This document shows, one piece after another, positions 52,975 to 61,802 of a DNA stretch of 64,000 bases. The notes beneath the pieces were generated by a model, which did not search any database, was not told the origin of the DNA, and saw only the letters and a program-made list of their open reading frames with translations. Each line of letters opens with the position of its first letter. The stretch's first letter is position 1. The DNA comes from Bacteroidota bacterium. GTDB taxonomy: Bacteria; Bacteroidota; Bacteroidia; Chitinophagales; Saprospiraceae. The DNA lies in NCBI GenBank assembly GCA_030147525.1, contig JASBVF010000001.1:62001-126000 (forward strand), read 5' to 3'. The translations under genes and the position numbers were made by a program.

Positions 52975-54033
52975 ATGCACTCATTCTTCATACCCATTGC
53001 ATTCCCGGACAAGGGAGACCCGCAGGAAAACCTGATAATACTTGCCGCCGACTCCGGCGGCACCAAAACCCACATGGCGCTTTTTCAGGTAAAAAACGGC
53101 GCACTTTCCATCATTCGGGAAAATATTTACAAATCGCAGGATTGGGCTTCTTTCACCGATATGGTGCTTGATTTTGGAGTGACTTCACCGAAACCTGACA
53201 GAATAAGCTTCGCCGTCGCAGGGCCGGTACAGGATGGAAAAGTGCAAATGACCAACCTCAACTGGATCATCGACAGCCAGGAGTTGAAGGAAAAAACCGG
53301 TGTGGATAACGTTTTTCTTATCAACGATTTGAAAGCCATCGCTTACGGACTTGCCGCACTCGAACCTGCCGATTTGGTTGAAGTTTACATGCCGGATAAC
53401 CGGCAGGAAGGAAACGCCGCCATCATTGCACCCGGAACCGGACTCGGCGAAGCCGGACTTTTCTGGGACGGCGAGGAGCTTCATCCATTCGACACGGAAG
53501 GCGGCCATACGGATTTTGCCTCCCGCAGCGAACTCGACGATGAGCTTTTTTATGTTTTACAAAAAAAACATGGTCATGTGAGCTGGGAGAGGGTCGTTTC
53601 AGGTATGGGTATCGTAACAATTTACGAGTTTCTGAGAGATGTAAAAAAGCAGGAAGAGCCCGAATGGCTGAGGGAAAAAATGAAACAAGGCGACAAAGCA
53701 GGCCACATCGGTCAGGCAGCGAAAGAAGGTTGCCCGATTTGCGTGGAAACTATCCGGCTGTTTGTGCACTACCTTGCCGTGGAAGCTTCTAACCTGGCTC
53801 TGAAAATGAAGTGTACCGGTGGTCTTTTCATCGGGGGAGGTATTCCGCCGAAAGTATGGAATGATTCACTGCAAACATATTTCCTCGAACACTTTTTCCA
53901 GGTAGGCCGTCTGCGTCCTTTGCTGGAGGCAATGCCAATTTACCTGATCACCAACCAGCAATCGGCACTGCTGGGAGCTGCCTATTTTGGAACTTTTGGT
54001 GTTGCTCAAAATACAGCACCTCAGGTAGCCTGA
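52975..54033 (+). CDS. glk: Glucokinase
   Basis: A 352-residue ASKHA-fold sugar kinase of the glucokinase (PF02685) type, not ROK. It shows LAADSGGTKTHMALF phosphate-binding near residue 22, the NDLKAIAYGL motif, IIAPGTGLGEAGLFW near 145, and EGGHTDFA, which contains the family's His/Asp sugar-binding signature. GLFIGGGIPPKV near 290 is the adenosine motif. Phosphorylates glucose to glucose-6-phosphate. It lies 94 bases after the GH13 gene on the same strand, consistent with one maltodextrin-use unit. Confidence 0.93.
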   Translation: MHSFFIPIAFPDKGDPQENLIILAADSGGTKTHMALFQVKNGALSIIRENIYKSQDWASFTDMVLDFGVTSPKPDRISFAVAGPVQDGKVQMTNLNWIIDSQELKEKTGVDNVFLINDLKAIAYGLAALEPADLVEVYMPDNRQEGNAAIIAPGTGLGEAGLFWDGEELHPFDTEGGHTDFASRSELDDELFYVLQKKHGHVSWERVVSGMGIVTIYEFLRDVKKQEEPEWLREKMKQGDKAGHIGQAAKEGCPICVETIRLFVHYLAVEASNLALKMKCTGGLFIGGGIPPKVWNDSLQTYFLEHFFQVGRLRPLLEAMPIYLITNQQSALLGAAYFGTFGVAQNTAPQVA

Positions 54034-54042
54034 ATTAAAAAA

Positions 54043-55599
54043 CTACCCTGCCCATCCTTCCCGGTCGAGGCTGCGGTATTGAATGGCTTCGGCAATGTGT
54101 TCGATTTTGATGTCCGGGCTTCCGGCAAGATCTGCGCTTGTGCGGGCGACCTTCAGGATTCGGTCGTAGGCTCTGGCGGATAGTTTCTGCACTTCCATTG
54201 CTTTTTTCAACAGGGCAGTACCCGCCGTATTCAGTTGGCATACTTCCCGCACCAACCGGCTTGGCATTTGTGCGTTGCAAAAAATTCCTTTGTAATTTTT
54301 GAAGCGTTCTTCCTGTATCTCTCTCGATTTCACAACTGCCTCGGCGATTTCCTTGCTGGTTTTCGAGGTAACTTCGTACTTCGAAAGTTCTTCGTAGGAA
54401 ACCGGCGTCACTTCCACATGCAAGTCAATCCGGTCCAGCAGCGGTCCTGAGATTTTACTCAAATAACGCTTCACCACGCCAGGGCCGCAAACACACTCCT
54501 TCGACGGGTGATTGTAATATCCGCAAGGGCAGGGATTCATCGAGGCAACGAGCATAAAATTGGCGGGATAGTCAATCGTCACTTTTGCCCGTGAAATCGT
54601 TACCCTCCGCTCTTCCATCGGTTGACGCATCACTTCCAGCACAGAACGCTTAAACTCCGGCAATTCATCCAAAAATAAAACACCGTTGTGAGCCAGGGAA
54701 ATTTCTCCCGGCATAGGGTTTGAGCCTCCGCCTACCAATGCCACATCGCTGATGGTGTGATGAGGCGAACGAAACGGACGATTGGAAATCAGGGAAGCTT
54801 CAGCTGGTAAAATACCGGAAACGGAGTGGATTTTTGTCGTTTCCAGTGCCTCAAAAAGTGAAAGTTGTGGAAGTATGGTCGGCATTCTCCTTGCCAGCAT
54901 CGTCTTACCAGCTCCCGGCGGACCTATTAATATAGCATTGTGTCCACCCGCCGCTGCAATTTCGAGCGCTCGTTTTACATTTTCCTGGCCTTTCACATCA
55001 GAAAAATCGACGGTGAAAATCTCACGGTTTTCAGCAAATTCCGCCCTGGTATCCACCACAGTGGGGTCCAGCTGTATCCGGCCATTAAGAAAATCAACAG
55101 CTTCCAGGAGGTTATTTACACCATATACTTCCAGGTTGTTGACGATGGCCGCTTCCCTGGCATTTTGTTTTGGTAAAATAATGCCCTTAAACTTTTCCGC
55201 CCTGGCCTGAATGGCGATGGGCAAGGCACCCTTGATGGGCCGCAGGCTGCCGTCGAGCGACAACTCCCCCATCATGATATACTTGTCGAGATCCTTGTTG
55301 GTAATCTGTTCGGTGGCGGCAAGAATGCCCACGGCAATAGGCAAGTCGTAGGCAGATCCTTCTTTTCGGATGTCGGCCGGCGCCAGATTGACGACCATTT
55401 TCATCCGCATCATCTGGTATTGGCTGGTTTTAATGGCGGATTCGATTCTTTGAAATCCTTCCTTTACTGCGATATCCGGAAGCCCTACCAAAAAATAGAA
55501 CGGACCGTTTCCACTGGGTTGTCCTCCTGCATTTACTTCAACGGTAATGGTTTGAGCGTCGACGCCATGAACGGCTGAGGCATAGGTTTTTACGAGCAT
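54043..55599 (-). CDS. yifB: YifB/ComM family AAA ATPase
   Basis: A 518-residue Mg-chelatase-like helicase; in Vibrio, ComM drives branch migration during natural transformation. The N-terminal Lon-like (ChlI) domain covers about 1-180 (VGLPDIAVKEGFQRIESAI). The AAA core has Walker A LIGPPGAGKTMLARRMP near residue 222 and Walker B GVLFLDELPEF near 305. A cysteine-rich insertion (NPCPCGYYNHPSKECVCGPG) is a predicted zinc-binding loop near 355. The C-terminal helical domain ends REGWAG. With dprA also in the window, transformability is plausible. Confidence 0.94.
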   Translation of the reverse strand: MLVKTYASAVHGVDAQTITVEVNAGGQPSGNGPFYFLVGLPDIAVKEGFQRIESAIKTSQYQMMRMKMVVNLAPADIRKEGSAYDLPIAVGILAATEQITNKDLDKYIMMGELSLDGSLRPIKGALPIAIQARAEKFKGIILPKQNAREAAIVNNLEVYGVNNLLEAVDFLNGRIQLDPTVVDTRAEFAENREIFTVDFSDVKGQENVKRALEIAAAGGHNAILIGPPGAGKTMLARRMPTILPQLSLFEALETTKIHSVSGILPAEASLISNRPFRSPHHTISDVALVGGGSNPMPGEISLAHNGVLFLDELPEFKRSVLEVMRQPMEERRVTISRAKVTIDYPANFMLVASMNPCPCGYYNHPSKECVCGPGVVKRYLSKISGPLLDRIDLHVEVTPVSYEELSKYEVTSKTSKEIAEAVVKSREIQEERFKNYKGIFCNAQMPSRLVREVCQLNTAGTALLKKAMEVQKLSARAYDRILKVARTSADLAGSPDIKIEHIAEAIQYRSLDREGWAG

Positions 55600-55708
55600 T
55601 GAGTCTTCTCATTTATGTTTTTAGGAAGTTTTTTAGCGGGCCTAAATTATCGCAATTTTTCATTTTGGTGAAAAACATTTGAAAGATCGATTCCGCATTT
55701 CTGACTCT

Positions 55709-56386
55709 TTAGAAAAGTGTAGGCGGTTCAGGGATTTCGAAATGCAGTTCCGGGGAGTTATTCACCACGGAATTTACCAGCTCCGACACACGGTACATTT
55801 TTATGGGACAGCCTGGCGGCGTCTGCATCAGGTTGGCTATTTCATCCAAATCGTCGGTCTCCAGCCAGCGTTTTTGCGATTCGGGATCGGTAAGTATCAC
55901 AGGCATTCTGTTGTGAATGAATGAAACATCTTCGTTTGCGTCAGTGGTGATGATGGAAAAAGTTTTCAAGCCGTAGTCTCCGCTATACCAGATATCCCAG
56001 ATACCTGCAAACAACATCAACTCACCATTTTCCAGAAAAATACGATAGGGAATTTTCCTGACGCCTTCTCTGCGCCATTCATAAAAACTATCGGCGGGGA
56101 TCAGGCAGCGCCGCTTGCGGATAGGAATGCGGAAAGATGGTTTTGTTTCGATGCCCTCCCGACGGGCGTTGATGAGACGTCCGGTATTTTTACCGTCATT
56201 TGACCAGTGTGGAACAAGCCCCCAGGTCAGGTATTGCAGTCGCTCCGGTTGATCGTCCGTTACCACATAAGCATGTTGGGTAGGTGCAATATTGTAACTG
56301 ACACGTAAAGTTTCGGTAGTTTCCACAAAAGGCAGCTGCTGTTGCAATTTTTCTTTGGATGTGGCCAGTGAAAAACGTCCGCACAT
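55709..56386 (-). CDS. SOS response-associated peptidase (SRAP, YedK/HMCES family)
   Basis: A 225-residue protein that crosslinks covalently to abasic sites in single-stranded DNA. The catalytic Cys2 is exposed after Met removal (MCGRFSLATSKEK). The conserved asparagine/arginine region GLVPHWSNDGKN, the glutamate in DSFYEWRREG near residue 103 and the histidine in VSFIHNRMPVIL near 165 complete the active site. Length is typical. Placed beside yifB, also a DNA-handling gene. Confidence 0.94.
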   Translation of the reverse strand: MCGRFSLATSKEKLQQQLPFVETTETLRVSYNIAPTQHAYVVTDDQPERLQYLTWGLVPHWSNDGKNTGRLINARREGIETKPSFRIPIRKRRCLIPADSFYEWRREGVRKIPYRIFLENGELMLFAGIWDIWYSGDYGLKTFSIITTDANEDVSFIHNRMPVILTDPESQKRWLETDDLDEIANLMQTPPGCPIKMYRVSELVNSVVNNSPELHFEIPEPPTLF

Positions 56387-57135
56387 GTTTAAGCTGGTAG
56401 TTTATTTAGTAAAACGGGATGTTTGTAATGTTGTAAAATATTTCACCGCCTTTCCTGTCCACCAACACTATTCCACAACAAAGAACAGGTCCTCCACAAC
56501 AGATATTTGGAAGCAAAAACAAATCGTTTGGAGGGGTTCAATCCTGTTTTAAACACCTCTAAAAAATAATTTTCATAAAGGTATAAAAATCAGAGGGTTG
56601 GCAAAACGCTCTTTCAACAGAATATGTGGGAAAAGATGTGAAGAGTGAGCTATGTTATGAACAGTTATTAAGATCGAGCGTTTACCTCGCAATTTTTCAG
56701 GTACACATCAAAGTAATATTGTGTGAAACCATCGATGGTTATTGACATTTACACAGCTCTTGTTAGTGTGTTAAAATCAAAAATTTTTCATCATCCAGTC
56801 TTCTCCACAAGCTGTGAATAAGTTTACAAGTACTTGATATTGAATTTACATAGCTGTTAGTCGCGTGTGAATAACCTGTACCTAAAACAGGAGTTATTAA
56901 ATCCGAAATTCTCCGTTCTTTTTTTCTCAACGTACTAACACCCTTAATAATAAGGGGCTTAAATTTTTTTAAAAAATAAAATCATTAAAACTATTAGAAC
57001 TGACTTTCCCGTGAATCTCCGTCAAACAAAACAATTTAGTTTTGCTTCGGTCTTTCAAGCTTCGTTTCAGGGGGTTTATGATTTTCAGAAATGCCTCAGT
57101 TCAAGGTTTGATTGTGCACGATTACAGTTTAAAAT
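56387..57135. other. AT-rich intergenic region, left part of a candidate oriC
   Basis: A 749-base gap with no credible gene. DnaA-box-like motifs (TTWTNCACA or one to two changes) are TATTCCACA (56469), TCCTCCACA (56490), TGTGGGAAA (56625), TTCTCCACA (56801), TGTGAATAA (56813) and TGTGAATAA (56866). Both TGTGAATAA copies fit TTWTNCACA exactly on the other strand. A CCCTTA-ATAA-TAAGGG hairpin (56941-56956) precedes a very AT-rich run. A -7 box of ctaA lies at 57037. Confidence 0.55.
57037..57044 (+). promoter_or_regulatory. Putative -7 box of ctaA
   Basis: TAGTTTTG matches TAnnTTTG, about 92 bases before the ctaA start. The -33 box is not clear. Confidence 0.35.
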
Positions 57136-58218
57136 ATGAGTACTTTACAAAAAAACATAGCTAAACCGGTCCGGCTTTGGTTGCTGGCCGGCGTCGTCAT
57201 GGTATTCTTTCAGGTTGTCATTGGCGGCGTAACCCGTTTGACGGATTCCGGCCTTTCGATTACTGAATGGGCCGTGATTCAAGGTACACTGCCGCCGCTT
57301 AACGAAGCGGAATGGTTAGAAGCATTTGAGAAATATCAAGTTGCAGCAAAAAAGCAATTCGAAACGCTGCATGCGGATATGGCACTCAGCGAATTCAAAG
57401 TGATTTTTTTCTGGGAGTATGCACACCGGCTTTGGGCCAGGCTGATGGGTTTTGTTTTTCTCTTTCCTTTTCTTTGGTTTTTGTGGAAAAAACAATTGCC
57501 CGGATGGCTGCTCAGGCGGTTGGGTATAGTCATAGTACTGGCGGCATTAGCGGCAGTGTTTGGCTGGATCATGGTGGCAAGTGGATTGAATAATGATAGC
57601 CGCACCTGGGTGAGTGCCTACAAACTCATTATTCACCTGGGCATAGCCACGACTCTGTTCGGATATCTTTTCTGGACCTGGCTGCGGGCTGACCAGCCAG
57701 AAACCGCTGACAGTGGCCTGGGAGGGCTTAGGCGGTTCGGTTGGGTTGTAGCCTTGGTATTGTTTGTTCAGATTATATTCGGCGGGCTGATGGCGGGAAT
57801 GAGGGCAGGACTGATTCATCCTTATTTTCCGGTTTTTGTAGAGGGAAACCGTTTTTGGGAGGCGCTCAGTGCTCCTACGACTGCAGGAATCGACCAAATC
57901 GTGGATTATGAGCCGTATCTATTTGTCAAAGCTGTCGTACAAATATTACATCGCAGTACTGCATGGATTCTAAGCGGCTTGATTATTTTCTTTTTTCTGA
58001 AAATGAAAAAACACACAATTTCAAGCCGTCTGAAATTAGGAGGGAATTTATTGGTTTTCATGCTCTTAGTGCAGTTTTTATTGGGCGTTTTCACAGTTAT
58101 CAACAGTATTGGACGAATTCCACTGCTATGGGGAGTGGTGCATCAGGCTGGGGCTTTATTACTTTTAGCAGTAGTTTTATTTGTAAATTATCAGTTTACA
58201 CAGCGAAAAACAGCTTGA
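57136..58218 (+). CDS. ctaA: Heme A synthase (CtaA/COX15 family)
   Basis: A 360-residue inner-membrane haem enzyme with eight predicted helices in two halves. Conserved features: the GGVTRLTDSGLSITEW block near residue 30, histidine in FWEYAHRLWARLMG near 97, a histidine in LIIHLGIATTLFG near 170, FGGLMAGMRAGL near 215, and late histidines in ILHRSTAW and WGVVHQAGALLLL. It converts haem O to haem A for cytochrome aa3 oxidase. No other cytochrome oxidase genes are in the window. It sits between two DnaA-box-rich gaps. Confidence 0.95.
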   Translation: MSTLQKNIAKPVRLWLLAGVVMVFFQVVIGGVTRLTDSGLSITEWAVIQGTLPPLNEAEWLEAFEKYQVAAKKQFETLHADMALSEFKVIFFWEYAHRLWARLMGFVFLFPFLWFLWKKQLPGWLLRRLGIVIVLAALAAVFGWIMVASGLNNDSRTWVSAYKLIIHLGIATTLFGYLFWTWLRADQPETADSGLGGLRRFGWVVALVLFVQIIFGGLMAGMRAGLIHPYFPVFVEGNRFWEALSAPTTAGIDQIVDYEPYLFVKAVVQILHRSTAWILSGLIIFFFLKMKKHTISSRLKLGGNLLVFMLLVQFLLGVFTVINSIGRIPLLWGVVHQAGALLLLAVVLFVNYQFTQRKTA

Positions 58219-58500
58219 TGTGGAAAAATATGTGGATTTTAATTTCAAATTTGAAAAGGTTATAAAATCCTTAATTAACTACTTGTAAATCAAGTGGTTA
58301 ATTAATCACCTTAAATCTAACCCTGTTTTATGAAAATGTGGATAAAGTGTGGAATAACGACTATTTCCCAATTATTTTTGCCGCATCTGACAATTGAGTT
58401 ATTGTTGATTTGATAAGACAGGATATTTTCACTAATTTATAGATTTAGATAATGTTGATTTTTGGAAATTAACAAATGTGGAAAAGTTTGTGGAAAACTA
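58219..58500. other. oriC: DnaA-box cluster, right part of a candidate oriC
   Basis: Six same-direction DnaA-box-like 9-mers within about 280 bases: TGTGGAAAA (58219), TGTGGATTT (58231), TGTGGATAA (58337, exact E. coli consensus), TGTGGAATA (58348), TGTGGAAAA (58477) and TGTGGAAAA (58489). TGTGGAAAA fits TTWTNCACA. The region is very AT-rich and contains a 15-bp near-perfect inverted repeat. The density and shared orientation are hard to explain as chance in a 50% GC genome. The rest of the gap to 58660 holds only the next gene's promoter. Confidence 0.65.
58271..58305. repeat. AT-rich inverted repeat inside the DnaA-box cluster
   Basis: TTAATTAACTACTTG (58271-58285) and CAAGTGGTTAATTAA (58291-58305) pair with one mismatch around the loop TAAAT. 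Not followed by a T run, so not a clear terminator of ctaA; it could be part of an unwinding element (inference). Confidence 0.7.
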
Positions 58501-58600
58501 ATTTAGAGTAAATGAAACATTGAGTATGTTGCGTCAGGTGTTTAGAAACGATACGCAGAACATTCATGACAAATTTCACTTTTATAGTTAATCATTGGAA

Positions 58601-58631
58601 TTGTTGTGCTGAACTGAAAAGACTATTTTTG
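58601..58631 (+). promoter_or_regulatory. Putative promoter of the alpha/beta hydrolase gene
   Basis: TTG at 58601-58603, a 20-base spacer and TATTTTTG at 58624-58631, a full -7 match, ends 29 bases before the ATG at 58661. Confidence 0.6.
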
Positions 58632-58660
58632 CCCAATCAATTATTACAATCAGGTACTAA

Positions 58661-59431
58661 ATGGATTATCCAGTCATTGAAGAAGGTGGGTTTAAATACA
58701 TAGAAACGAAAGGCGGAGAGCAAAACCTCTTATTGCTTCACGGTCTGTTTGGAGCGCTGAGCAATTTCAATGGTATTCTCCATCATTTCGGGACCTCGTA
58801 TAACGTGGTCGTTCCTATTCTCCCGATTTTTGAAATGCCGCTTCGCAAACTTTCCGTCTCCGGCCTAGTCGATCACGTGGCAAAATTTGTTGAAAAAAAA
58901 GGCTACAAAAACGTCCACGTACTCGGCAATTCGCTGGGCGGGCACATATCGTTGCTCTACGCCCTCGCCCATCCTAAAAAGATTGCATCTATCACGCTGA
59001 CCGGCAGCTCCGGGCTTTTTGAAAGCGCCATGGGCAGCACTTTTCCCAAGCGTGGCGATTATGATTTTATCAAAAAGAAAACGGAAGCTACGTTTTACAA
59101 TCCCGAAGTCGCTACCAAAGAACTGGTGGACGAAGTATTCGACACCGTCAATGACCGGAACAAAGCCATCCGGGTGATCGCCACTGCCAAATCGGCCATC
59201 CGCCACAACCTGCGGGATAAACTGAATCAAATCAAAGCGCCCGCTCTACTGATCTGGGGGAAAGAAGACAATGTCACGCCTGCTTTCGTCGGTGAGGAAT
59301 TTCATAAACTTATGCCCAACTCCCGGCTCCACATGCTTGAAGAATGTGGCCATGCGCCGATGATGGAACATCCGAAGATTTTCAACCAACATCTGGAAGA
59401 GTTCTTGACGGAAGTGACCGTCGCCGCCTGA
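58661..59431 (+). CDS. Alpha/beta hydrolase
   Basis: A 256-residue cytoplasmic hydrolase of the BioH/MhpC-like group. The oxyanion-hole HGLFGALSNF is near residue 27, the nucleophile elbow GNSLGGHIS near 90, the aspartate in WGKEDNVTP near 205 and the histidine in EECGHAPMMEHP near 233. The triad is complete; the ester or other substrate is unknown. Followed at 4 bases by the convergent MoxR gene. Confidence 0.9.
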   Translation: MDYPVIEEGGFKYIETKGGEQNLLLLHGLFGALSNFNGILHHFGTSYNVVVPILPIFEMPLRKLSVSGLVDHVAKFVEKKGYKNVHVLGNSLGGHISLLYALAHPKKIASITLTGSSGLFESAMGSTFPKRGDYDFIKKKTEATFYNPEVATKELVDEVFDTVNDRNKAIRVIATAKSAIRHNLRDKLNQIKAPALLIWGKEDNVTPAFVGEEFHKLMPNSRLHMLEECGHAPMMEHPKIFNQHLEEFLTEVTVAA

Positions 59432-59434
59432 TTT

Positions 59435-60520
59435 TCAAATCAAATCCTTGCAGGCCCGGTACACATCGCCCCAGTCTTTCCGCTCTTTCACGACTGTTTC
59501 CAGGTATTCCAGCCAGATATTTTTATCCTGAACCGGATCTTTTACGATCGCACCTGTGATACCGGCTGCCAGGTCGTGTGCTTTCAACACGCCGTCGCCA
59601 AAGTGAACAGCCAGCGCCTGCCCGCTGTGCACCACTGAAATTGCTTCGGCGGTGCTGAGGGTGCTGCTGGGCATTTTGAGTTTCGTGCGGCCGTCTTCCG
59701 TTTTTCCGCTTCGCAATTCCCTGAAAATAGTCACCAGCCGCTGGATTTCCTTCACCGGTGCCGATGCTGCAGGCAGTTCTAGCGACTGCCCGATTTTTTC
59801 CACACGGGTTTTCACAATATTGACTTCCTCCTCCAAAGAATTTGGCAGCGGCATAACCACCGTGTTGAAACGGCGGCGCAGGGCGCTCGACAGTTCGTTG
59901 ATACCCCGATCCCGGTCGTTGGCGGTAGCGATCACGTTGAAACCCCGCTGCGCCTGCACTTCCGAACCCAACTCCGGAATCGGCAGCGTTTTTTCCGATA
60001 AAACAGTGATCAATGTATCCTGCACGTCGCTGGGAATGCGGGTGAGTTCTTCCACTCTTGCGATTTTGCCGTCCCGCATGGCATTCATTACGGGGCTGGA
60101 TACGAGTGCTTTTTCTGACGGACCTTCGGCCAACAGGCGGGCATAATTCCAGCCGTAGCGGAGGGCTTCTTCGTTCATGCCTGCGGTGCCTTGCACAAGT
60201 AGCGTCGAGTCGCCGGAAATAGCAGCAGCGAGATGCTCCGACACCCAGGTTTTCGCCGTGCCGGGAATGCCGATGAGCAGCAACGCCCGGTCAGTAGCCA
60301 GCGTCGCCACGGCGATTTCGATGAGGCGGCGGTTGCCAAAATATTTGGGTTCGATTTCCGTACCGTCGTCCAGTTTTCCGCCGAGCAGGTAACTGACGAC
60401 TGCCCAGGGGGAGAGCTTCCAGTTCGACGGGCGGGGCTTGTTGTCCAGTTTGGTCAGCGCCTCAAGTTCTGTGGCGTAGATTTGTTCGGCGTGGGGGCGT
60501 AGGATTTGGAGGTTTGACAT
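59435..60520 (-). CDS. MoxR-type AAA ATPase
   Basis: A 361-residue AAA+ protein. Walker A is LIGIPGTAKTWVSEHL near residue 85. Walker B is degenerate in the usual place: IARVEELTR carries the acidic pair. Sensor 1 is in VIATANDRDRGINELSSALRRRF, close to MoxR's canonical ATxNP region and with the arginine finger. MoxR proteins usually work with a VWA-domain partner to assemble or activate complexes; none is adjacent here, and the neighbours (hemW, a hydrolase) give no clear client. Similar bacterial ATPases occur beside SWIM and VWA genes, which must be sought elsewhere. Confidence 0.85.
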   Translation of the reverse strand: MSNLQILRPHAEQIYATELEALTKLDNKPRPSNWKLSPWAVVSYLLGGKLDDGTEIEPKYFGNRRLIEIAVATLATDRALLLIGIPGTAKTWVSEHLAAAISGDSTLLVQGTAGMNEEALRYGWNYARLLAEGPSEKALVSSPVMNAMRDGKIARVEELTRIPSDVQDTLITVLSEKTLPIPELGSEVQAQRGFNVIATANDRDRGINELSSALRRRFNTVVMPLPNSLEEEVNIVKTRVEKIGQSLELPAASAPVKEIQRLVTIFRELRSGKTEDGRTKLKMPSSTLSTAEAISVVHSGQALAVHFGDGVLKAHDLAAGITGAIVKDPVQDKNIWLEYLETVVKERKDWGDVYRACKDLI

Positions 60521-60568
60521 GCAGGTTTGTTTAGAATAGAATTAATGAAAAATGAACAATTCAAAACG

Positions 60569-60633
60569 AATTGACGCAATTTTCACAAATTCAGTCAACT
60601 TGTTGACTGAATTTAGCCGAATTCGGTCAATTC
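60569..60633. repeat. Nested palindromes upstream of the MoxR gene
   Basis: A 12-bp perfect hairpin, AAATTCAGTCAA/TTGACTGAATTT (60587-60598 and 60603-60614, loop CTTG). It is flanked by GAATTGAC (60569) and GTCAATTC (60626) and a CCGAATTCGG palindrome (60617-60626). It lies in the 122-base gap before the MoxR start. Possible operator or transcript hairpin; no T run. Confidence 0.7.
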
Positions 60634-60642
60634 AGGTTAAAA

Positions 60643-61770
60643 CTACTCGTTTTCCACAAACAACTCACTCGCTACCCCATCCGCCAAAAATTTCCCTTTC
60701 GCCGTCAGTTTGAAAACAGATTCGGTGCGTTCCACGATCCCTTCCGACAGGTACGGCTCCACATTTTTTAAAAAATGCGACTCGAAACCCAGCTCGTCGA
60801 TTTTTTTCAAATCGCAGCCCCACATCGTGCGAAGGGAAGTCATCACGTATTCGTTGTAGCGTTGTTCCGGTGTGAGGATTTCTTTTTCGAAAGGAATTTT
60901 TCCCTCGTTTAGCGAACGAAGGTAGGCAGCATTGTTCGCCACGTTCCACTGGCGGCTGAGGCCATCGAACGAGTGCGCTGACGGGCCGATGCCCAGGTAT
61001 TTTGCACCTTTCCAGTAGCTCGAATTGTGGCGGGAATGCCAGCCCGGCTTCGCAAAATTTGAAATTTCGTAGTGCTCGAATCCCTGCGCTTCCGTTTGTT
61101 TCACCAAAAATTCAAACTGCCGGGCAGCCTGCTCCTCGTCCACGGGGCGTGCCTTGCCGGTGTTGACGAAATGTGCCAGTGCCGTTTTTTCCTCCACCGT
61201 CAGGCAGTAGCTGGAGAGGTGCGGTATTTCAAAATCAAAAACCTGCTGCAGGTTGGCGGCCCACTGCGCATCGGAAGTGGTCGGAGAGCCGTAGATCAGA
61301 TCCACGGTCAGGTTTTCGAAGCCGGCATCCTGGACGTTTTGAACGCAGGCGAGCGCTTCACGGGCGTTGTGTGCCCGGTTCATAAATTTTAAATCCTCCT
61401 CTGAAAACGACTGGATGCCGATGCTGAAACGGTTGACCAGCGTTTGACGCAACTCCCTGATTTTCTGCGGAGTAAGGTCATCGGGGTTGGCTTCCAGCGT
61501 GATTTCAAGTTCGTCAGGCCTGGTTGGGTAATGTTTAAAAATTTTATCAAAAAACAAATCCAGATCCCGCCGGTCGAGCAGCGAAGGTGTGCCGCCGCCG
61601 AAGTAGATCGTCTCGACGGGTTCGCCGCTAAGGTACGCCTGTTGCAATTCGAGCTCCCGGAGCATGGCGGCCACCATCTCGTCCTTGTACTTCAGCGAAG
61701 TGGAAAAGTGAAAATTGCAGTAATGACAGGCCTGCTTGCAAAACGGGATGTGAAAGTAAATTCCGGCCAT
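60643..61770 (-). CDS. hemW: Radical SAM family heme chaperone HemW
   Basis: A 375-residue protein. The frame is open upstream to 62031 but the extra 87 residues overlap the next gene and are arginine-rich shadow; the ATG at 61770 gives MAGIYFHIPFCKQACHYCNF with the radical-SAM CxxxCxxC cluster near residue 10. ETIYFGGGTPSLL, the HemW-type block HNSSYWKGAKYLGIGPSAHSF near residue 240 and a C-terminal HemN-like winged region follow. HemW is a haem-binding chaperone, not the coproporphyrinogen dehydrogenase HemN. Confidence 0.92.
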   Translation of the reverse strand: MAGIYFHIPFCKQACHYCNFHFSTSLKYKDEMVAAMLRELELQQAYLSGEPVETIYFGGGTPSLLDRRDLDLFFDKIFKHYPTRPDELEITLEANPDDLTPQKIRELRQTLVNRFSIGIQSFSEEDLKFMNRAHNAREALACVQNVQDAGFENLTVDLIYGSPTTSDAQWAANLQQVFDFEIPHLSSYCLTVEEKTALAHFVNTGKARPVDEEQAARQFEFLVKQTEAQGFEHYEISNFAKPGWHSRHNSSYWKGAKYLGIGPSAHSFDGLSRQWNVANNAAYLRSLNEGKIPFEKEILTPEQRYNEYVMTSLRTMWGCDLKKIDELGFESHFLKNVEPYLSEGIVERTESVFKLTAKGKFLADGVASELFVENE

Positions 61771-61802
61771 GTAGTTTTTTCTTTTTTGGCTACTGAAACA
61801 AC

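Noticed and set aside
58868-58884. GATCACGTGGCA near the hydrolase gene as parS
   Set aside because: Lacks both outer arms; a chance CACGTG in coding DNA.
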